Source: Acidimicrobiia bacterium (lineage in GTDB: Bacteria; Actinomycetota; Acidimicrobiia; UBA2766). From it: a stretch of DNA of 56,130 bases. Shown here piece after piece: positions 1 through 10,732 of this stretch. The notes under the pieces are model-generated. The model made no database searches. It was given only the letters and a program-made list of their open reading frames with translations, and was not told where the DNA came from. Location of the stretch: assembly GCA_019695375.1 (NCBI GenBank), contig JAIBAC010000004.1:1-56130 (forward strand), written 5' to 3'. Both the position numbers and the translations under genes were made by a program. The number at the start of each line of letters is the position of its first letter. The first letter of the stretch is position 1.

Positions 1-2
1 AC

Positions 3-296
3 GGCCGCAACGACACCGAGGCCGTCGCCACGGTCGCGGACGCCGAGTTCACCCACGACGTCACGGTCACCGTCGACGACGACGGCGCGCTCAGTGCCAT
101 CACGTTCCCACGCTGGGGCAATCCCGTCGGCGGCAGCTACGCCGAGCACCCCTTCGGTGTCGAACTGAGCGCCGAACGCGCCTTCGCGGGCTACCGGATC
201 CCGACCCGCATGTCCGCGGGATGGTGGCACGGAACCGATCGCTGGGACGAAGGTGTGTTCTTCAGAGCCACGATCGACGAGGTCGAGCTCCTCTGA
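3..296 (+). CDS. DUF6544-like protein, C-terminal part (5' end outside window)
   Basis: This is an open frame of 97 codons entering from the left edge and ending at TGA 294-296, so only the C-terminal part of the protein is visible. It contains the segment FPRWGNPVGG, then HPFGVE, an aromatic stretch with GWWHGTDRW, and a final FFRATI. That order matches my memory of the DUF6544 family, in which a short beta-rich tail carries PRWGNP and GT(D/E)R motifs. The biochemical role of the family is unknown to me. It ends 34 bp before the stop of the converging Excalibur gene, and no terminator hairpin is obvious between them. Family assignment is moderately confident; the reading frame itself is clear. 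Confidence 0.65.
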   Translation, partial: GRNDTEAVATVADAEFTHDVTVTVDDDGALSAITFPRWGNPVGGSYAEHPFGVELSAERAFAGYRIPTRMSAGWWHGTDRWDEGVFFRATIDEVELL

Positions 297-329
297 GCCG
301 CACCACGGACCGGACCGCGGCGGCGAACT

Positions 330-1310
330 TCACTCGCCGAGCATGTCCCAGAAGCCGCGGACCTCCACCGCCGAGTACACCGTCTCGCACGGGATCCCGT
401 TGTGGTCGGCGTCCATGCGGTCGGGATAGCCGTCGGCGATCCAGTAGTCGACCGCCGAGGCGTAGTCGAGGCCGCGGTCGTGGAGGTCCCTGCACAAGAG
501 GCCCGAGGGCAACCCGAGCGTCGACCCTGAACGGACCGTTCCCCAGTAGGCCTGCACGGACGAGGCGCTGTAGACCGTTTCGCACGGGATCCCGTTCCCG
601 TCGGCGTCCATGCGGTCGGGATAGCCCTCGCGTTTGTAGTACCGGACGGCATCGGCGTAGCTGAGACCGCGGGCCTCGAGATCGCGGCAGTAGAGGCCGC
701 TCGGGATCGCGGAGGAACTCGGCGCCGTCTCTGGTGGTGGGGACGCGACCGTGGCCGTCGGCGCCGTCGTCACGGGCGTCGTGCTCGCCGGCTGCGTGGT
801 CGACGACGTCGTGGACGAAGACGCGGACGTGGCAGGGAGGGTTTCCGACGTCGTGGTGTCAGAACCCCGCAGGAGCAGCACCACAGCCACCACGGCGCCG
901 ATGACCACGATCGTGCCGAGTATCGCCAGCGCGATCCACAGACCGCGGTTCGAGGGAGCGGCGCCGGGTGGTGGTCCCTGGTAACCCGGGGCCGCGACGG
1001 CGGGTATCGGCCCCGTCGTACCCGGGGCCGGGTACGGCGCTTGGGCCGGGGGCGCGCCAGGTATGCCCACGCCTGGCGCACCGACTGCAGCGGCGCCCGG
1101 CGCCGCGGCCTGGGTCGGGTCGCCCGGCGTCGGAGCGGGTACGCCCATGGGCTGCGGTGGCGGTGGCGGCGTAGGTGGCGCAGCGGCCGGCTGCGCGACC
1201 GTGGGGCTGTCGGCGGCCGTGGTCGCAGGCTGAGGCGCGGGAGGCTCGGTCGGGCTCGAGCGGCCCTCTCCGTCCCATCCCATCCCTGCGTTGTCGTCCG
1301 CGTTGCTCAT
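330..1310 (-). CDS. Proline-rich single-pass membrane protein with two Excalibur-like calcium-binding domains
   Basis: The protein is 326 aa from ATG 1310, chosen because a GAGG lies just upstream and the sequence before it (possible starts to 1508) looks non-coding. Residues 1-125 are disordered and rich in Pro, Ala and Gly, with a poly-Pro run. One hydrophobic helix (ALAILGTIVVIGAVVAVVLLL) follows, then a Ser/Thr linker typical of an exported stalk. The C-terminal half holds two tandem repeats of about 65 aa, each starting Y/LCRDL and ending in DRMDAD-NGIPCETVY plus an aromatic tail. The Asp-rich DxDxxGxxCE loop is the Excalibur signature, so calcium binding outside the cell is likely. The two copies are closely similar, suggesting recent internal duplication. 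It is divergent from ald, with 188 bp between the starts. Confidence 0.75.
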   Translation of the reverse strand: MSNADDNAGMGWDGEGRSSPTEPPAPQPATTAADSPTVAQPAAAPPTPPPPPQPMGVPAPTPGDPTQAAAPGAAAVGAPGVGIPGAPPAQAPYPAPGTTGPIPAVAAPGYQGPPPGAAPSNRGLWIALAILGTIVVIGAVVAVVLLLRGSDTTTSETLPATSASSSTTSSTTQPASTTPVTTAPTATVASPPPETAPSSSAIPSGLYCRDLEARGLSYADAVRYYKREGYPDRMDADGNGIPCETVYSASSVQAYWGTVRSGSTLGLPSGLLCRDLHDRGLDYASAVDYWIADGYPDRMDADHNGIPCETVYSAVEVRGFWDMLGE

Positions 1311-1498
1311 GGATCGCCTCGAGACGGTGTGCCGTAGGCGCGATGTTACGCGTGCGCCGGACATGCAAGTGCCCTGCTGGCGGTGTTCGTCCCGGTCTGT
1401 CCATGATGCACGAGTCGACGGATTCGTCCGCTGATACGCTCGCCTCGAGACTGAACCACGTTGTGACAGCGGCCGATGGTGGGTGGGGGTCACATCTG

Positions 1499-2635
1499 AT
1501 GACAGCACAGCGGACCGTGGGGGTCCCGACCGAGATCAAGGAGTCCGAGTACCGCGTCGCAGTGACGCCCGACGGTGTGCGCGAGCTCGTCGCTCACGGC
1601 GTTGCGGTCCTCGTGCAAAAGGGCGCCGGGGACGGTGCCGCCTTCTCCGACTCCGAGTACGCGGACGCCGGCGCCGAGCTCGTCGACGACCGGGCCGACG
1701 TGTGGGCACGGGCCACGACAGTCGTCAAGGTGAAGGAGCCACAAGAGCAGGAGCTCGAGCTGCTCCGACCCGGCCTCGAGCTCGTCACGTTCCTCCACCT
1801 CGCTGCGTATCCGCGCGTCGCGGCGGCACTCGTCGATGCGCGGGTCACAGCCGTCGCATACGAGACCGTGCAGCTGACGCACGGGGAGCTGCCGCTGCTG
1901 GCACCGATGAGCGAGGTCGCCGGACGCATGTCGATCCAGGTCGGAGCGCGGTTGCTCGAGCGCCATCACGACGGCCGCGGGGTCCTCCTCGGCGGGGTCG
2001 CGGGTGTCGCCCCCGCTCAGGTCGTGGTCCTCGGCGGCGGCACAGTCGGCTGGAACGCGGCGCGCATCGCGGCCGGAATGGAAGCCGAGGTGCGCGTGCT
2101 CGACCGCGACCTCGACCGCCTCCGCCACCTCGACCAGGTGAAGGTCGGACGTGTGACCACCCTGGCTGCCAACCGCGGATCTGTGGAACGGGCAGTGCTC
2201 GACGCGGACCTCGTGATCGGCGCCGTGCTCGTCGCCGGTGACCGCGCCCCGACCCTCGTCACCGAGGACGTCGTCGCACGCATGAAGCGCGGCGCGGTGG
2301 TCATCGACATCGCGATCGACCAGGGCGGCTGCATCGAGACGTCGCACGAGACGACGCACGAGCACCCGACGTTCGTCGTACACGACGTGGTCCACTACGC
2401 CGTCGGCAACATGCCCGGCGCCGTGCCCCACACCGCCACCCACGCGCTCACAAACGCCACCCTGCCCTACGTGACCGCGATCGCGACGGCCGGTGTGCGC
2501 GAGGCGGCACACGTCGACCCGGCGCTCGCGCTCGGTGTCAACACGATGTCGGGCCTGGTGGTCAACGCCGCGGTCGCTCACGCACTCCCAGACCTGCCGT
2601 CGGCGCCGTTCAACTCAGAGCTCATCGGCCTCTGA
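1499..2635 (+). CDS. ald: Alanine dehydrogenase
   Basis: NAD-dependent alanine dehydrogenase (L-alanine to pyruvate plus ammonia). From ATG 1499 it is 378 aa, close to the usual 370-378. The N-terminal AlaDh/PNT domain opens with [18 protein letters not shown] at residues 7-24. The substrate lysine lies in KVKEP (77-81) and the conserved His in FLHLAA (98-103). The NAD-binding Rossmann loop is [10 protein letters not shown] at about 175-184, and [10 protein letters not shown] carries the conserved acidic residue. Upstream in-frame codons back to 1175 overlap the divergent gene and are not convincing, so the ATG matching the family start was chosen. The downstream phosphoesterase has its own -10 box in the 25-bp gap, so the two are probably transcribed separately. 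Confidence 0.93.
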   Translation: MTAQRTVGVPTEIKESEYRVAVTPDGVRELVAHGVAVLVQKGAGDGAAFSDSEYADAGAELVDDRADVWARATTVVKVKEPQEQELELLRPGLELVTFLHLAAYPRVAAALVDARVTAVAYETVQLTHGELPLLAPMSEVAGRMSIQVGARLLERHHDGRGVLLGGVAGVAPAQVVVLGGGTVGWNAARIAAGMEAEVRVLDRDLDRLRHLDQVKVGRVTTLAANRGSVERAVLDADLVIGAVLVAGDRAPTLVTEDVVARMKRGAVVIDIAIDQGGCIETSHETTHEHPTFVVHDVVHYAVGNMPGAVPHTATHALTNATLPYVTAIATAGVREAAHVDPALALGVNTMSGLVVNAAVAHALPDLPSAPFNSELIGL

Positions 2636-2644
2636 ACGCTCAGG

Positions 2645-2650
2645 TACGCT
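2645..2650 (+). promoter_or_regulatory. -10 box TACGCT of a probable leaderless promoter (metallophosphoesterase)
   Basis: TACGCT ends 10 bases before ATG 2661 and no Shine-Dalgarno sequence is present, so the transcript probably begins at or just before the start codon. No clear -35 box is seen. Confidence 0.5.
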
Positions 2651-2660
2651 GCGTCCCACC

Positions 2661-4499
2661 ATGGGCGGGCTCAACAGGCGTCGGTTCCTGCAGGCGAGCA
2701 CGGCGGTCGCGCTCGCCTGGGGTCTGCCGGTCGACGTCGTCGCACGGTCCCTGGCACAGGAGCCCGACCCCGCCGACGTGACCTCGACACTGGTCGCCAC
2801 GATCCGCAAGGAGAGCGGCGGCGGGCCGTACAAGCGCCTCGTGCGACGGGCGGGCGACCCCTTCGTCGTGCGCGAGGACCTCCTGGGTGAGCCGCCCGCG
2901 CCGGGCCGGACGGCCGTGAGACGCAGCCTCGTCTACCTCGCCCAGTTCAGCGACGTCCACATCGTGGACGCCCAGTCCCCGGCACGGCTCGAGCCGTCGC
3001 AGCAGGCGGTGCGCAACGTGGGCACCGCCGGCGCCTTCCGCCCCCAGGAGACGCTGACCGTGCACGTCCTCGACCAGATGGTGCGTGCGGTCAACGACGC
3101 CGCGTCGAGCCCGGTCACCGGCGCCGCCCTCGCAGCGGCGGTCGTGACCGGTGACTCGGCCGACAGCCAGGCGTACGACGAGCTGCGCTGGTACATCGAC
3201 ACGCTCGACGGCGCCCCGGTGCGGCCCGACAGCGGAACCCCCGGTGTTTACGAGGGCGTGCAGGTCTGGGGTGAGGCCGCCTACGCCTATCACCCCGACG
3301 ACGCTGCATCGGACCTCTACGGCCGGTGGGGCTATCCCGACTACCCGGGCCTGCTCGAGGCAGCTGTCTCCACCGATGTGCACACCGCCGGGCTGCGCGT
3401 GCCCTGGTATGCCCTGTACGGCAACCACGACGCCACCCTCCTCGGTTTCCTGCCGGTGTCGTGGATGGCCGCGCAAGTGGCGCGCGGTGACACGAAGGCC
3501 TCGCTCGCGGCCGCGATGATGGGCGCGATCACGACTGGAGGCGCGTCGGCGGACGTGGCCGCCCGCCAGCTCTGGTCGCTCGGGTGGGGCAGTGCCCGCG
3601 GTGTTCGCGGGGTGCGCTCGGTGTCGAGCGACGAGCGCCGCCGCATCTTCGAACGCCTCGAGTTCGTCGACGCCCACTTCGACACGCCCGAGGTGCCCGG
3701 CCCGGTGGGCCACGGCTTCACGCCCGCCAACGTCGCCGCGGGAACGACGTGGTGGGCCCACGACATCGCGCCGCGGGTCCGCCTCATCGGCCTCGACACG
3801 TGCAACGTGACGACCGGTGCCAACGGCTGCCTGTCCCGGTCCCAGTGGGACTGGCTCGAAGCCGAACTGCGGTCGGCATCGTCGCGCTACCTCGACGATG
3901 CCGGCACGGTGGTCTCACACGACGCAGTGGACAAGATCGTGATCGTCGCCAGCCACCACACGAGCTGGACGATGGACAACAACGCCCAGCCCGCCCTCGG
4001 CCCGCACGAGCTGCTGCACACCGGCGACGAGGTCGTCGCCATGTTCCTGCGCTTCCCCAACGTCGTGGCGTGGCTCAACGGCCACACCCACTACAACCGC
4101 ATCGTCGCCCACCCGGCCGCTACCGGCGGGGGAGCGGGGTTCTGGGAGATCAACACGGCGTCGTGCATCGACTACGGCCAGCAGCAGCGTCTCGTCGAGG
4201 TCGTCGACAACCGTGACGGGACGCTGTCGCTGTTCACGATCTCGCTCGATCACCTGGGCCGTACGCGTCCGGTGCCGGGCGACACGTCGGTGGAGAACCT
4301 TGCCGGTATCAGCCGCGAGCTGTCGGCCAACCACTGGTTCGTCCAACCCGACATCCGCATCGGGTCGCGCAACGACCGGAACACTGAGCTGCTCGTGCGG
4401 GCGCCGTTCGACCTCTCGGTCCTCGGTGACGCCGAGATCGAGGCCGCGCAGATGGCGAACCGGGCGCGTCTGCTCGCTCGTGGCGGTGGTGCCGAGTGA
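2661..4499 (+). CDS. Tat-exported metallophosphoesterase, PPA1498-type (TIGR03767-like)
   Basis: The protein is 612 aa. The N-terminus NRRRFLQ followed by a hydrophobic stretch ([13 protein letters not shown]) is a twin-arginine signal, and export in folded form fits a metal enzyme. Calcineurin-like metal motifs are spread far apart by inserts: FSDVH (D98, H100), GNHD (254-257), SHHTSW near the middle, and NGHTH (GHTH 474-477). A TIGR family of actinobacterial phosphoesterases named after PPA1498 of Propionibacterium acnes has exactly this arrangement of Tat signal plus long inserts between pfam00149 motifs. The substrate is unknown. The start is fixed by the RR motif and by a -10 box 10 bases upstream. 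Its stop overlaps the start of the next gene (GTGA), so the lipoprotein downstream is probably translationally coupled. Confidence 0.82.
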   Translation: MGGLNRRRFLQASTAVALAWGLPVDVVARSLAQEPDPADVTSTLVATIRKESGGGPYKRLVRRAGDPFVVREDLLGEPPAPGRTAVRRSLVYLAQFSDVHIVDAQSPARLEPSQQAVRNVGTAGAFRPQETLTVHVLDQMVRAVNDAASSPVTGAALAAAVVTGDSADSQAYDELRWYIDTLDGAPVRPDSGTPGVYEGVQVWGEAAYAYHPDDAASDLYGRWGYPDYPGLLEAAVSTDVHTAGLRVPWYALYGNHDATLLGFLPVSWMAAQVARGDTKASLAAAMMGAITTGGASADVAARQLWSLGWGSARGVRGVRSVSSDERRRIFERLEFVDAHFDTPEVPGPVGHGFTPANVAAGTTWWAHDIAPRVRLIGLDTCNVTTGANGCLSRSQWDWLEAELRSASSRYLDDAGTVVSHDAVDKIVIVASHHTSWTMDNNAQPALGPHELLHTGDEVVAMFLRFPNVVAWLNGHTHYNRIVAHPAATGGGAGFWEINTASCIDYGQQQRLVEVVDNRDGTLSLFTISLDHLGRTRPVPGDTSVENLAGISRELSANHWFVQPDIRIGSRNDRNTELLVRAPFDLSVLGDAEIEAAQMANRARLLARGGGAE

Positions 4500-4855
4500 G
4501 GGTGGGGCCGGGCTTGGCAGCAGTGGCGGTGACCGTGGCCTTGGGGCTCGGTGGCTGCAGCTACCTGCAGACCAGGGACGTGGGTGACGAGTACGTCCAG
4601 GGCGCGCGCGTCGCGATCGTCGAGGTGCTCGCCGGCGCCGGCCAGCAGACACGCACCGGCCCCGACTGCGTCGTCGACGACGGCGCCACGGCGCTCGACT
4701 GCACGGGAACCACGACGACGGGAAGCTCCGTCGAGGCGCATGCGTCGGGTGGGTCGTCGAACGACCTCGACGCCGCCGAGCTGACCGTCACCGTCGACGG
4801 CAGCCGCATCTACGAGGGCTCGATCGCCGCGGTCCTCGCCCGCGAGAACGAGTGA
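4496..4855 (+). CDS. Small lipoprotein, unknown function (DUF4333-like layout)
   Basis: The protein is 119 aa from GTG 4496, overlapping the phosphoesterase stop by 4 bp. The N-terminus is a short basic region, a hydrophobic core ([12 protein letters not shown]) and a lipobox LGGC, so Cys about 20 should be lipidated and the protein anchored outside the membrane. The mature part is about 100 aa with two further cysteines (DCVVDD and ALDCTG) that could form a disulfide, followed by beta-strand-like repeats ending in [15 protein letters not shown]. Small actinobacterial lipoproteins of the DUF4333 type have a similar Cys-rich plan, but I cannot confirm membership. Its place between a secreted phosphoesterase and a membrane protein suggests one envelope-related unit. 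Confidence 0.7.
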   Translation: MRVGPGLAAVAVTVALGLGGCSYLQTRDVGDEYVQGARVAIVEVLAGAGQQTRTGPDCVVDDGATALDCTGTTTTGSSVEAHASGGSSNDLDAAELTVTVDGSRIYEGSIAAVLARENE

Positions 4856-4862
4856 GGTCGCC

Positions 4863-5495
4863 GTGCTTTGGTCAGGCCTGAAGGCTCTCGTGCGCAACGC
4901 CGGCGTGTTCGCGCTGTTCCTCGGGGCCGACGTCGGCGGGCAGGCCCTGCTCGTGTGGATCGTTCCGATCGAGTCCGCGAGCCGGGTGCTGTGGACGTCG
5001 AGTCTCGTGCTGTCGCTGCTGTGGCACGTCCTGTGTGGTTGCTACCTCCTCTTCGCCGCCGTGCGGTCGGGGGGCCAAGACGGCGTGCGCGCGGGCCTGC
5101 GGGATGTGTGGGTGGGCACGAGCACGCGGCTGTTCCCGATCGCGGGGACGCTCGTGCTCGTCGGCGCCGCGACGGTCACGGGCCTCGTGGTCTTCACGTG
5201 GCTCGGCGTCGCCGTGTTGCTCGCGTTGGGCCTTGTGCCCCTCGCCGCTGCTGCGGGTGAACCGAACCCGCTGCGGTCGGGCCTTGCCGCCCTCGCCCGC
5301 CACGCACTGGGCTACGTGTGGGTGGTCGCAGTCGGCGTCCTCGTGCTCGCGCTCGTGTCCGTCGCGGCCGGCCTCGTCGCCCTGTACTGGCCGACGCCGC
5401 TGGCCCAGGTCGTGGCGATGACGTCGGAGGGCGTCGTGGTGCTCTGGCTTGCGTGCTCGCTCGCCCCGACGGTGGTCGCGGGGGCGGGGCGCTAG
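4863..5495 (+). CDS. Polytopic membrane protein, unknown
   Basis: The protein is 210 aa from GTG 4863, starting 7 bp after the lipoprotein stop, so very likely in the same operon. It has about six hydrophobic segments, at roughly residues 14-36, 44-68, 93-111, 112-134, 147-175 and 185-205, with short Arg-containing loops between them. It has no catalytic or binding motif that I recognise. It could be a transporter-like or scaffold protein for the upstream lipoprotein and phosphoesterase, but nothing in the sequence shows this. Codon use and GC at third positions match the neighbours. Confidence 0.7.
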   Translation: MLWSGLKALVRNAGVFALFLGADVGGQALLVWIVPIESASRVLWTSSLVLSLLWHVLCGCYLLFAAVRSGGQDGVRAGLRDVWVGTSTRLFPIAGTLVLVGAATVTGLVVFTWLGVAVLLALGLVPLAAAAGEPNPLRSGLAALARHALGYVWVVAVGVLVLALVSVAAGLVALYWPTPLAQVVAMTSEGVVVLWLACSLAPTVVAGAGR

Positions 5496-5498
5496 CGT
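5493..5498 (+). promoter_or_regulatory. -10 box TAGCGT of a probable leaderless promoter (yajQ)
   Basis: TAGCGT overlaps the stop codon of the membrane protein gene and ends 8 bases before ATG 5507, with no ribosome binding site between. Confidence 0.45.
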
Positions 5499-5506
5499 TT
5501 CGTGTC

Positions 5507-5995
5507 ATGCCCAGCTTCGACGTCGTCAGCGAACTGAACATGCACGAGGTCACCAACGCCGTCGACCAGGCGGCGCGGGAGATCGCCACGCGTTTCGACT
5601 TCAAGAACACGGGGTCGACGATCGAGCTCGGCGACGGCGAGGTGCGCCTCGCGTCGAAGAACGAGGACCGCCTCGGTGCCGCCCGCGAGGTGCTCAAGGA
5701 GAAGTTCGTGCGCCGCAAGGTGTCGCTGAAGTCGCTCGAGTTCGGCAAGGTCGAGGAGGCCTCGGGCGCCACGGTGCGCCAGGTCGTCGCGCTCAAGGCC
5801 GGCATCGACTCGGACAAGGCCCGCGAGCTGAACAAGTTCGTCAAGGGTCTCGGGCTCAAGGGCGTGCAGTCCCAGACCCAGGGCGAACAGCTCCGCATCA
5901 CCTCGAAAAAGCGCGACGACCTCCAGAAGGTCATGTCCGCCCTGCGCGAGGGCGACTTCGGCATACCCCTCCAGTTCACCAACCGCCGCGACTGA
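5507..5995 (+). CDS. yajQ: YajQ family nucleotide-binding protein (DUF520)
   Basis: The protein is 162 aa, the normal length for the family. It starts with MPSFDVVSELNMHEVTNAVDQ and contains the signature TRFDFKNTGSTIEL near residue 30-45, then LKSLEFGKVEEASG and a C-terminal FGIPLQFTNRRD. YajQ proteins have two ferredoxin-like half-domains. They bind nucleic acids or nucleotides, and some bind cyclic di-GMP (established for a Xanthomonas member). The longer frame that begins at 5318 overlaps the membrane protein and lacks family similarity, so ATG 5507 was chosen; a -10 box lies 8 bases ahead of it. The gene converges on ettA, with a 62-bp repeat array filling the space between. Confidence 0.92.
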   Translation: MPSFDVVSELNMHEVTNAVDQAAREIATRFDFKNTGSTIELGDGEVRLASKNEDRLGAAREVLKEKFVRRKVSLKSLEFGKVEEASGATVRQVVALKAGIDSDKARELNKFVKGLGLKGVQSQTQGEQLRITSKKRDDLQKVMSALREGDFGIPLQFTNRRD

Positions 5996-6008
5996 CCCAC
6001 GACGGGGC

Positions 6009-6194
6009 GTGAATCGCACGTGGGGACGTGAAGTGCGCTGTGAGCGCGTTCTGCGTCCCCACGTCGGGGGGTGAATCGCACGTGGGGACGTGAAGTGCGC
6101 TGTGAGCGCGTTCTGCGTCCCCACGTCGGGGGGTGAATCGCACGTGGGGACGTGAAGTGCGCTGTGAGCGCGTTCTGCGTCCCCACGTCGGGGA
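6009..6194. repeat. Tandem array, three identical 62-bp units with nested hairpins (family A, locus 1)
   Basis: Three units start at 6009, 6071 and 6133 and are identical base for base. A degenerate fourth edge (CCCACGACGGGGC) precedes them at about 5997. Each unit contains GACGTGGGGACG and, 25 bases on, its exact reverse complement CGTCCCCACGTC, giving a 12-bp stem. Within the loop GCGCT-GTG-AGCGC forms a second hairpin. The array fills the whole space between the converging yajQ and ettA and ends at the base before the ettA stop codon. The same 62-bp period and core recur at 23641-23907 and 55757-55880. It is not a CRISPR: there are no unique spacers. It could act as a bidirectional terminator. 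Confidence 0.93.
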
Positions 6195-7898
<1,704 letters not shown>

Positions 7899-7906
7899 GC
7901 GCGGCC

Positions 7907-7912
7907 ACGTTA
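7907..7912 (-). promoter_or_regulatory. -10 box TAACGT of a probable leaderless promoter (ettA)
   Basis: On the minus strand TAACGT ends 8 bases before the ettA ATG, with no Shine-Dalgarno sequence. It lies back to back with the promoter of the divergent ATPase gene. Confidence 0.45.
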
Positions 7913-7974
7913 CCGGTCGCCTCAACCCGGCGACGACTCCCGGTGCTGCTGGCCGATCGGCGCCGGGCGACGAA

Positions 7975-7980
7975 TACCCT
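7975..7980 (+). promoter_or_regulatory. -10 box TACCCT of a probable leaderless promoter (P-type ATPase)
   Basis: TACCCT ends 8 bases before GTG 7989. No ribosome binding site is present, which supports this GTG as the true start. Confidence 0.45.
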
Positions 7981-7988
7981 GTGCGAAC

Positions 7989-10727
7989 GTGACGACAGAA
8001 CCCACCGACCCCGCGCTCCCCGGTTCGCGCGCCCAGCGGGACTACCACACGCTCGACGTGGACCAAGTGGCGGCAGCCCTCGGTGTAGTCCTCGACCGCG
8101 GCCTCGACGACGGCGAGGCCGCCGGACGCCTCGCCGATGTGGGTCCGAACCGCCTCGACGAGGCTCCGCCGCGTTCGAAGCTGCTGGTATTCGTGGACCA
8201 GTTCCGCAGCCTGCTGATCGTGGTCCTCGCAGCAGCCGCAGCCGTCGCGGCACTGATCGGCCACGTGACCGACGCTCTCATCGTCCTGTTCGTGCTGCTT
8301 CTCAACGCCGTCCTCGGCTACATCCAGGAGAACCGCGCGGCGTCGAGCATGGAGACCCTGCGGCGCATGCTGGCGTGGCACACACGCGTGCGCCGTGACG
8401 GCGCGGTGCGCGAGATCGACACGACCGACGTGGTGCCCGGTGACGTCGTGCTGCTCGACGCGGGTGACAAGGTTCCTGCCGACGGGCGCCTCGTGTCGGC
8501 GACGAACCTCGCCGTCGACGAGTCGACGCTCACCGGCGAGTCCGAGCCCGTGGACAAGTCCGCGGATGCGGTGTCGGGGCCGGAGGCCGCACTCGGCGAC
8601 CGCACGTCGATGGTCCACATGAACACCGTGGTAACCCGTGGCCGTGGCGAGATGGTCGTGACCGCCACGGGGATGGACACCGAGATGGGCGCGATCGCGG
8701 GGATGCTGTCGTCGGTGGAGCCCGAGAGCACGCCGTTGCAACGCCAGCTCGACCACCTCGGCCGCCGTCTGGCCGCGGTTGCGGGCATCGCCGTGGTCGT
8801 CGTCATGGGTTTGAGCCTCGCGCTCGGCGACACCATCGGCAACGCCATGATCGACGCGATCGCCCTCGCCATCGCCGCGGTACCCGAAGGCCTGCCGGCC
8901 GTCGTGACCGTGACCCTTGCTGTCGGCGTCTCCCAGATGGCGAAGCGACGCGCGATCCTGCGGCGCCTCGCGTCGGTCGAGACGCTCGGTGCGACGACCG
9001 TCATCTGCAGCGACAAGACCGGCACGCTCACCATGAACCAGATGACGGCGGTGCACGTGTGGCGCAACGGGCTCGACGTGACCGTCACAGGAGCCGGTTA
9101 TTCGTCAGCCGGCGAACTGCTGGCCGGCGGCGCCCCCCTCGAGTCGGGGACCCTGGACCCGGTGCTCGTGCCGCTCGCCCTGTGCTCCGAAGCGGTCGTT
9201 CGCGACGGCGAGCTCGTCGGCGAACCCACCGACGGGGCCCTCGTCACCCTCGCGGCGAAGGGCGGGGTCGACGTCGACGCAGTGCGAAGCGAGTACCGAC
9301 GCATCGCCGAGATCCCCTTCGAATCGGCCGCGAAGTACATGGCGACGTTCACTCAGGACGACGGCGGCGCAGTTCTCGTCGCTGCAAAGGGTGCGCCCGA
9401 CGTGCTCGTCGAGCGCTGCGATCTGGAACCGCCCGCGCTGCAGGCGGCTCTGGCGCACACCGAAGCCCTCGCCGGTGATGGCCTGCGGGTGCTCGCGGTC
9501 GCGACGCAGTCGGTCGATCAGGCCACCTTCGACACCGCGCTGGCAGCCGGCGACCTCGGCTCGCTCGTGCGCGGCTTGCACCTCGAGGCGCTCGTCGGAG
9601 TCGTCGATCCACCACGGCCGGAGGTCCGTGACGCCATCCGTCTGTGCCGCAGCGCCGGGATCGACGTGAAGATGATCACCGGCGACCACGCGCTGACCGC
9701 CGCCGCGATCGCGGCGGATCTCGACATCCGCGGCAGCGTCGTCACCGGCGCCGAGTTGGATGCCCTCGACGATGCCGAACTGGAGGCCGCGATCCCCGGG
9801 ATCGGGGTCTGCGCCCGTGTGCGTCCCCAGCACAAGGTGCGGTTGGTGCGAGCCCTCAAGGACAGGGGAGAGGTCGTCGCGATGACCGGCGACGGCGTCA
9901 ACGACGCGCCGGCGCTCAAGGCGGCCGACATCGGCGTCGCGATGGGGATCACGGGCACCGAGGTCACCAAAGAGGCCGCCGACATGGTCCTCGCCGACGA
10001 CGACTTCGCGACGATCGTCGGTGCCGTCAAGCGTGGACGCACGATCTACGACAACATCCTCACGTTCGTGCGGTTCCAGCTCGCGACCAACTTCGGCGCG
10101 ATCGGGACCATCCTGCTGGCGCGGCTGCTACGCATGCCGACGCCGCTCGAACCGATCCAGATCCTCCTCGTGAACCTGATCATGGACGGCCCCCCCGCGA
10201 TCGCGCTGGGTGTCGACCCGCCGCGGCCCAACGCGATGTCGCTCCCCCCGCGCGACCCGCAGGCGGCGATCCTCGACGCGCCGCGGATCACCAGGCTGCT
10301 GTGGGTCGGGTTCGTGATGATGGTGGGGACCGTATCGATGTTCGCCTGGGGACGCAGCGACGGCAACGAGGAGCAGGGCGTGACGCTCGCGTTCGCGACG
10401 TTCGTGCTCTTCCAGGTGGCCAACGCCCTGCTGTCCCGCACCGAGCGACGCAGCGTCTTCGGAAGGCACACGCTCACGAACCGCTACCTGTGGATCGCGC
10501 TGGCGGCCGTGATCGCGCTGCTGGTCGTGGTCGTGAGCGTTCCCGCTCTGCACGGGCTCTTCAAGACCACCTCCCTCTCGGCACCGCAATGGGCCGCAGC
10601 GGTGCTCACCGCGTCGACGCTCGTCTGGCTCGAGGAGCTGCGCAAGCTGTGGCTGCGGGCCGTCGACGCCGCCGCGACACGCAAGAGCGCGTCGGCAGCG
10701 GACGCAGTCGCCGAGATCGACGGCTGA
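7989..10727 (+). CDS. P2-type cation-transporting ATPase (calcium-ATPase-like)
   Basis: The protein is 912 aa, an integral membrane cation pump. An N-terminal cation-ATPase domain is followed by TM1-2, the actuator loop TGES (182-185), TM3-4 with PEGLPA, the phosphorylated Asp342 in CSDKTGTLT, the nucleotide-binding domain with KGAPD, the hinge TGDGVNDAPALK, and six C-terminal TM helices. PEGLPAVVT in TM4 and NLIMDGPPAIALG in TM6 are the ion-site motifs of SERCA/PMA1-type pumps. In TM6 the SERCA Thr799 position is Met here, so calcium is likely but manganese or another ion is possible. Start GTG 7989 gives the expected N-terminus and sits 8 bases after a -10 box. It converges on the SDR gene with only 5 bp between the stops. 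Confidence 0.9.
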   Translation: MTTEPTDPALPGSRAQRDYHTLDVDQVAAALGVVLDRGLDDGEAAGRLADVGPNRLDEAPPRSKLLVFVDQFRSLLIVVLAAAAAVAALIGHVTDALIVLFVLLLNAVLGYIQENRAASSMETLRRMLAWHTRVRRDGAVREIDTTDVVPGDVVLLDAGDKVPADGRLVSATNLAVDESTLTGESEPVDKSADAVSGPEAALGDRTSMVHMNTVVTRGRGEMVVTATGMDTEMGAIAGMLSSVEPESTPLQRQLDHLGRRLAAVAGIAVVVVMGLSLALGDTIGNAMIDAIALAIAAVPEGLPAVVTVTLAVGVSQMAKRRAILRRLASVETLGATTVICSDKTGTLTMNQMTAVHVWRNGLDVTVTGAGYSSAGELLAGGAPLESGTLDPVLVPLALCSEAVVRDGELVGEPTDGALVTLAAKGGVDVDAVRSEYRRIAEIPFESAAKYMATFTQDDGGAVLVAAKGAPDVLVERCDLEPPALQAALAHTEALAGDGLRVLAVATQSVDQATFDTALAAGDLGSLVRGLHLEALVGVVDPPRPEVRDAIRLCRSAGIDVKMITGDHALTAAAIAADLDIRGSVVTGAELDALDDAELEAAIPGIGVCARVRPQHKVRLVRALKDRGEVVAMTGDGVNDAPALKAADIGVAMGITGTEVTKEAADMVLADDDFATIVGAVKRGRTIYDNILTFVRFQLATNFGAIGTILLARLLRMPTPLEPIQILLVNLIMDGPPAIALGVDPPRPNAMSLPPRDPQAAILDAPRITRLLWVGFVMMVGTVSMFAWGRSDGNEEQGVTLAFATFVLFQVANALLSRTERRSVFGRHTLTNRYLWIALAAVIALLVVVVSVPALHGLFKTTSLSAPQWAAAVLTASTLVWLEELRKLWLRAVDAAATRKSASAADAVAEIDG

Positions 10728-10732
10728 AGTGA

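Noticed and set aside
6009-6194. CRISPR-like array (short, regular repeats)
   Set aside because: Whole 62-bp units repeat without unique spacers, and no cas genes occur in the window. The same holds at 23641-23907, 45413-45600 and 55757-56130.
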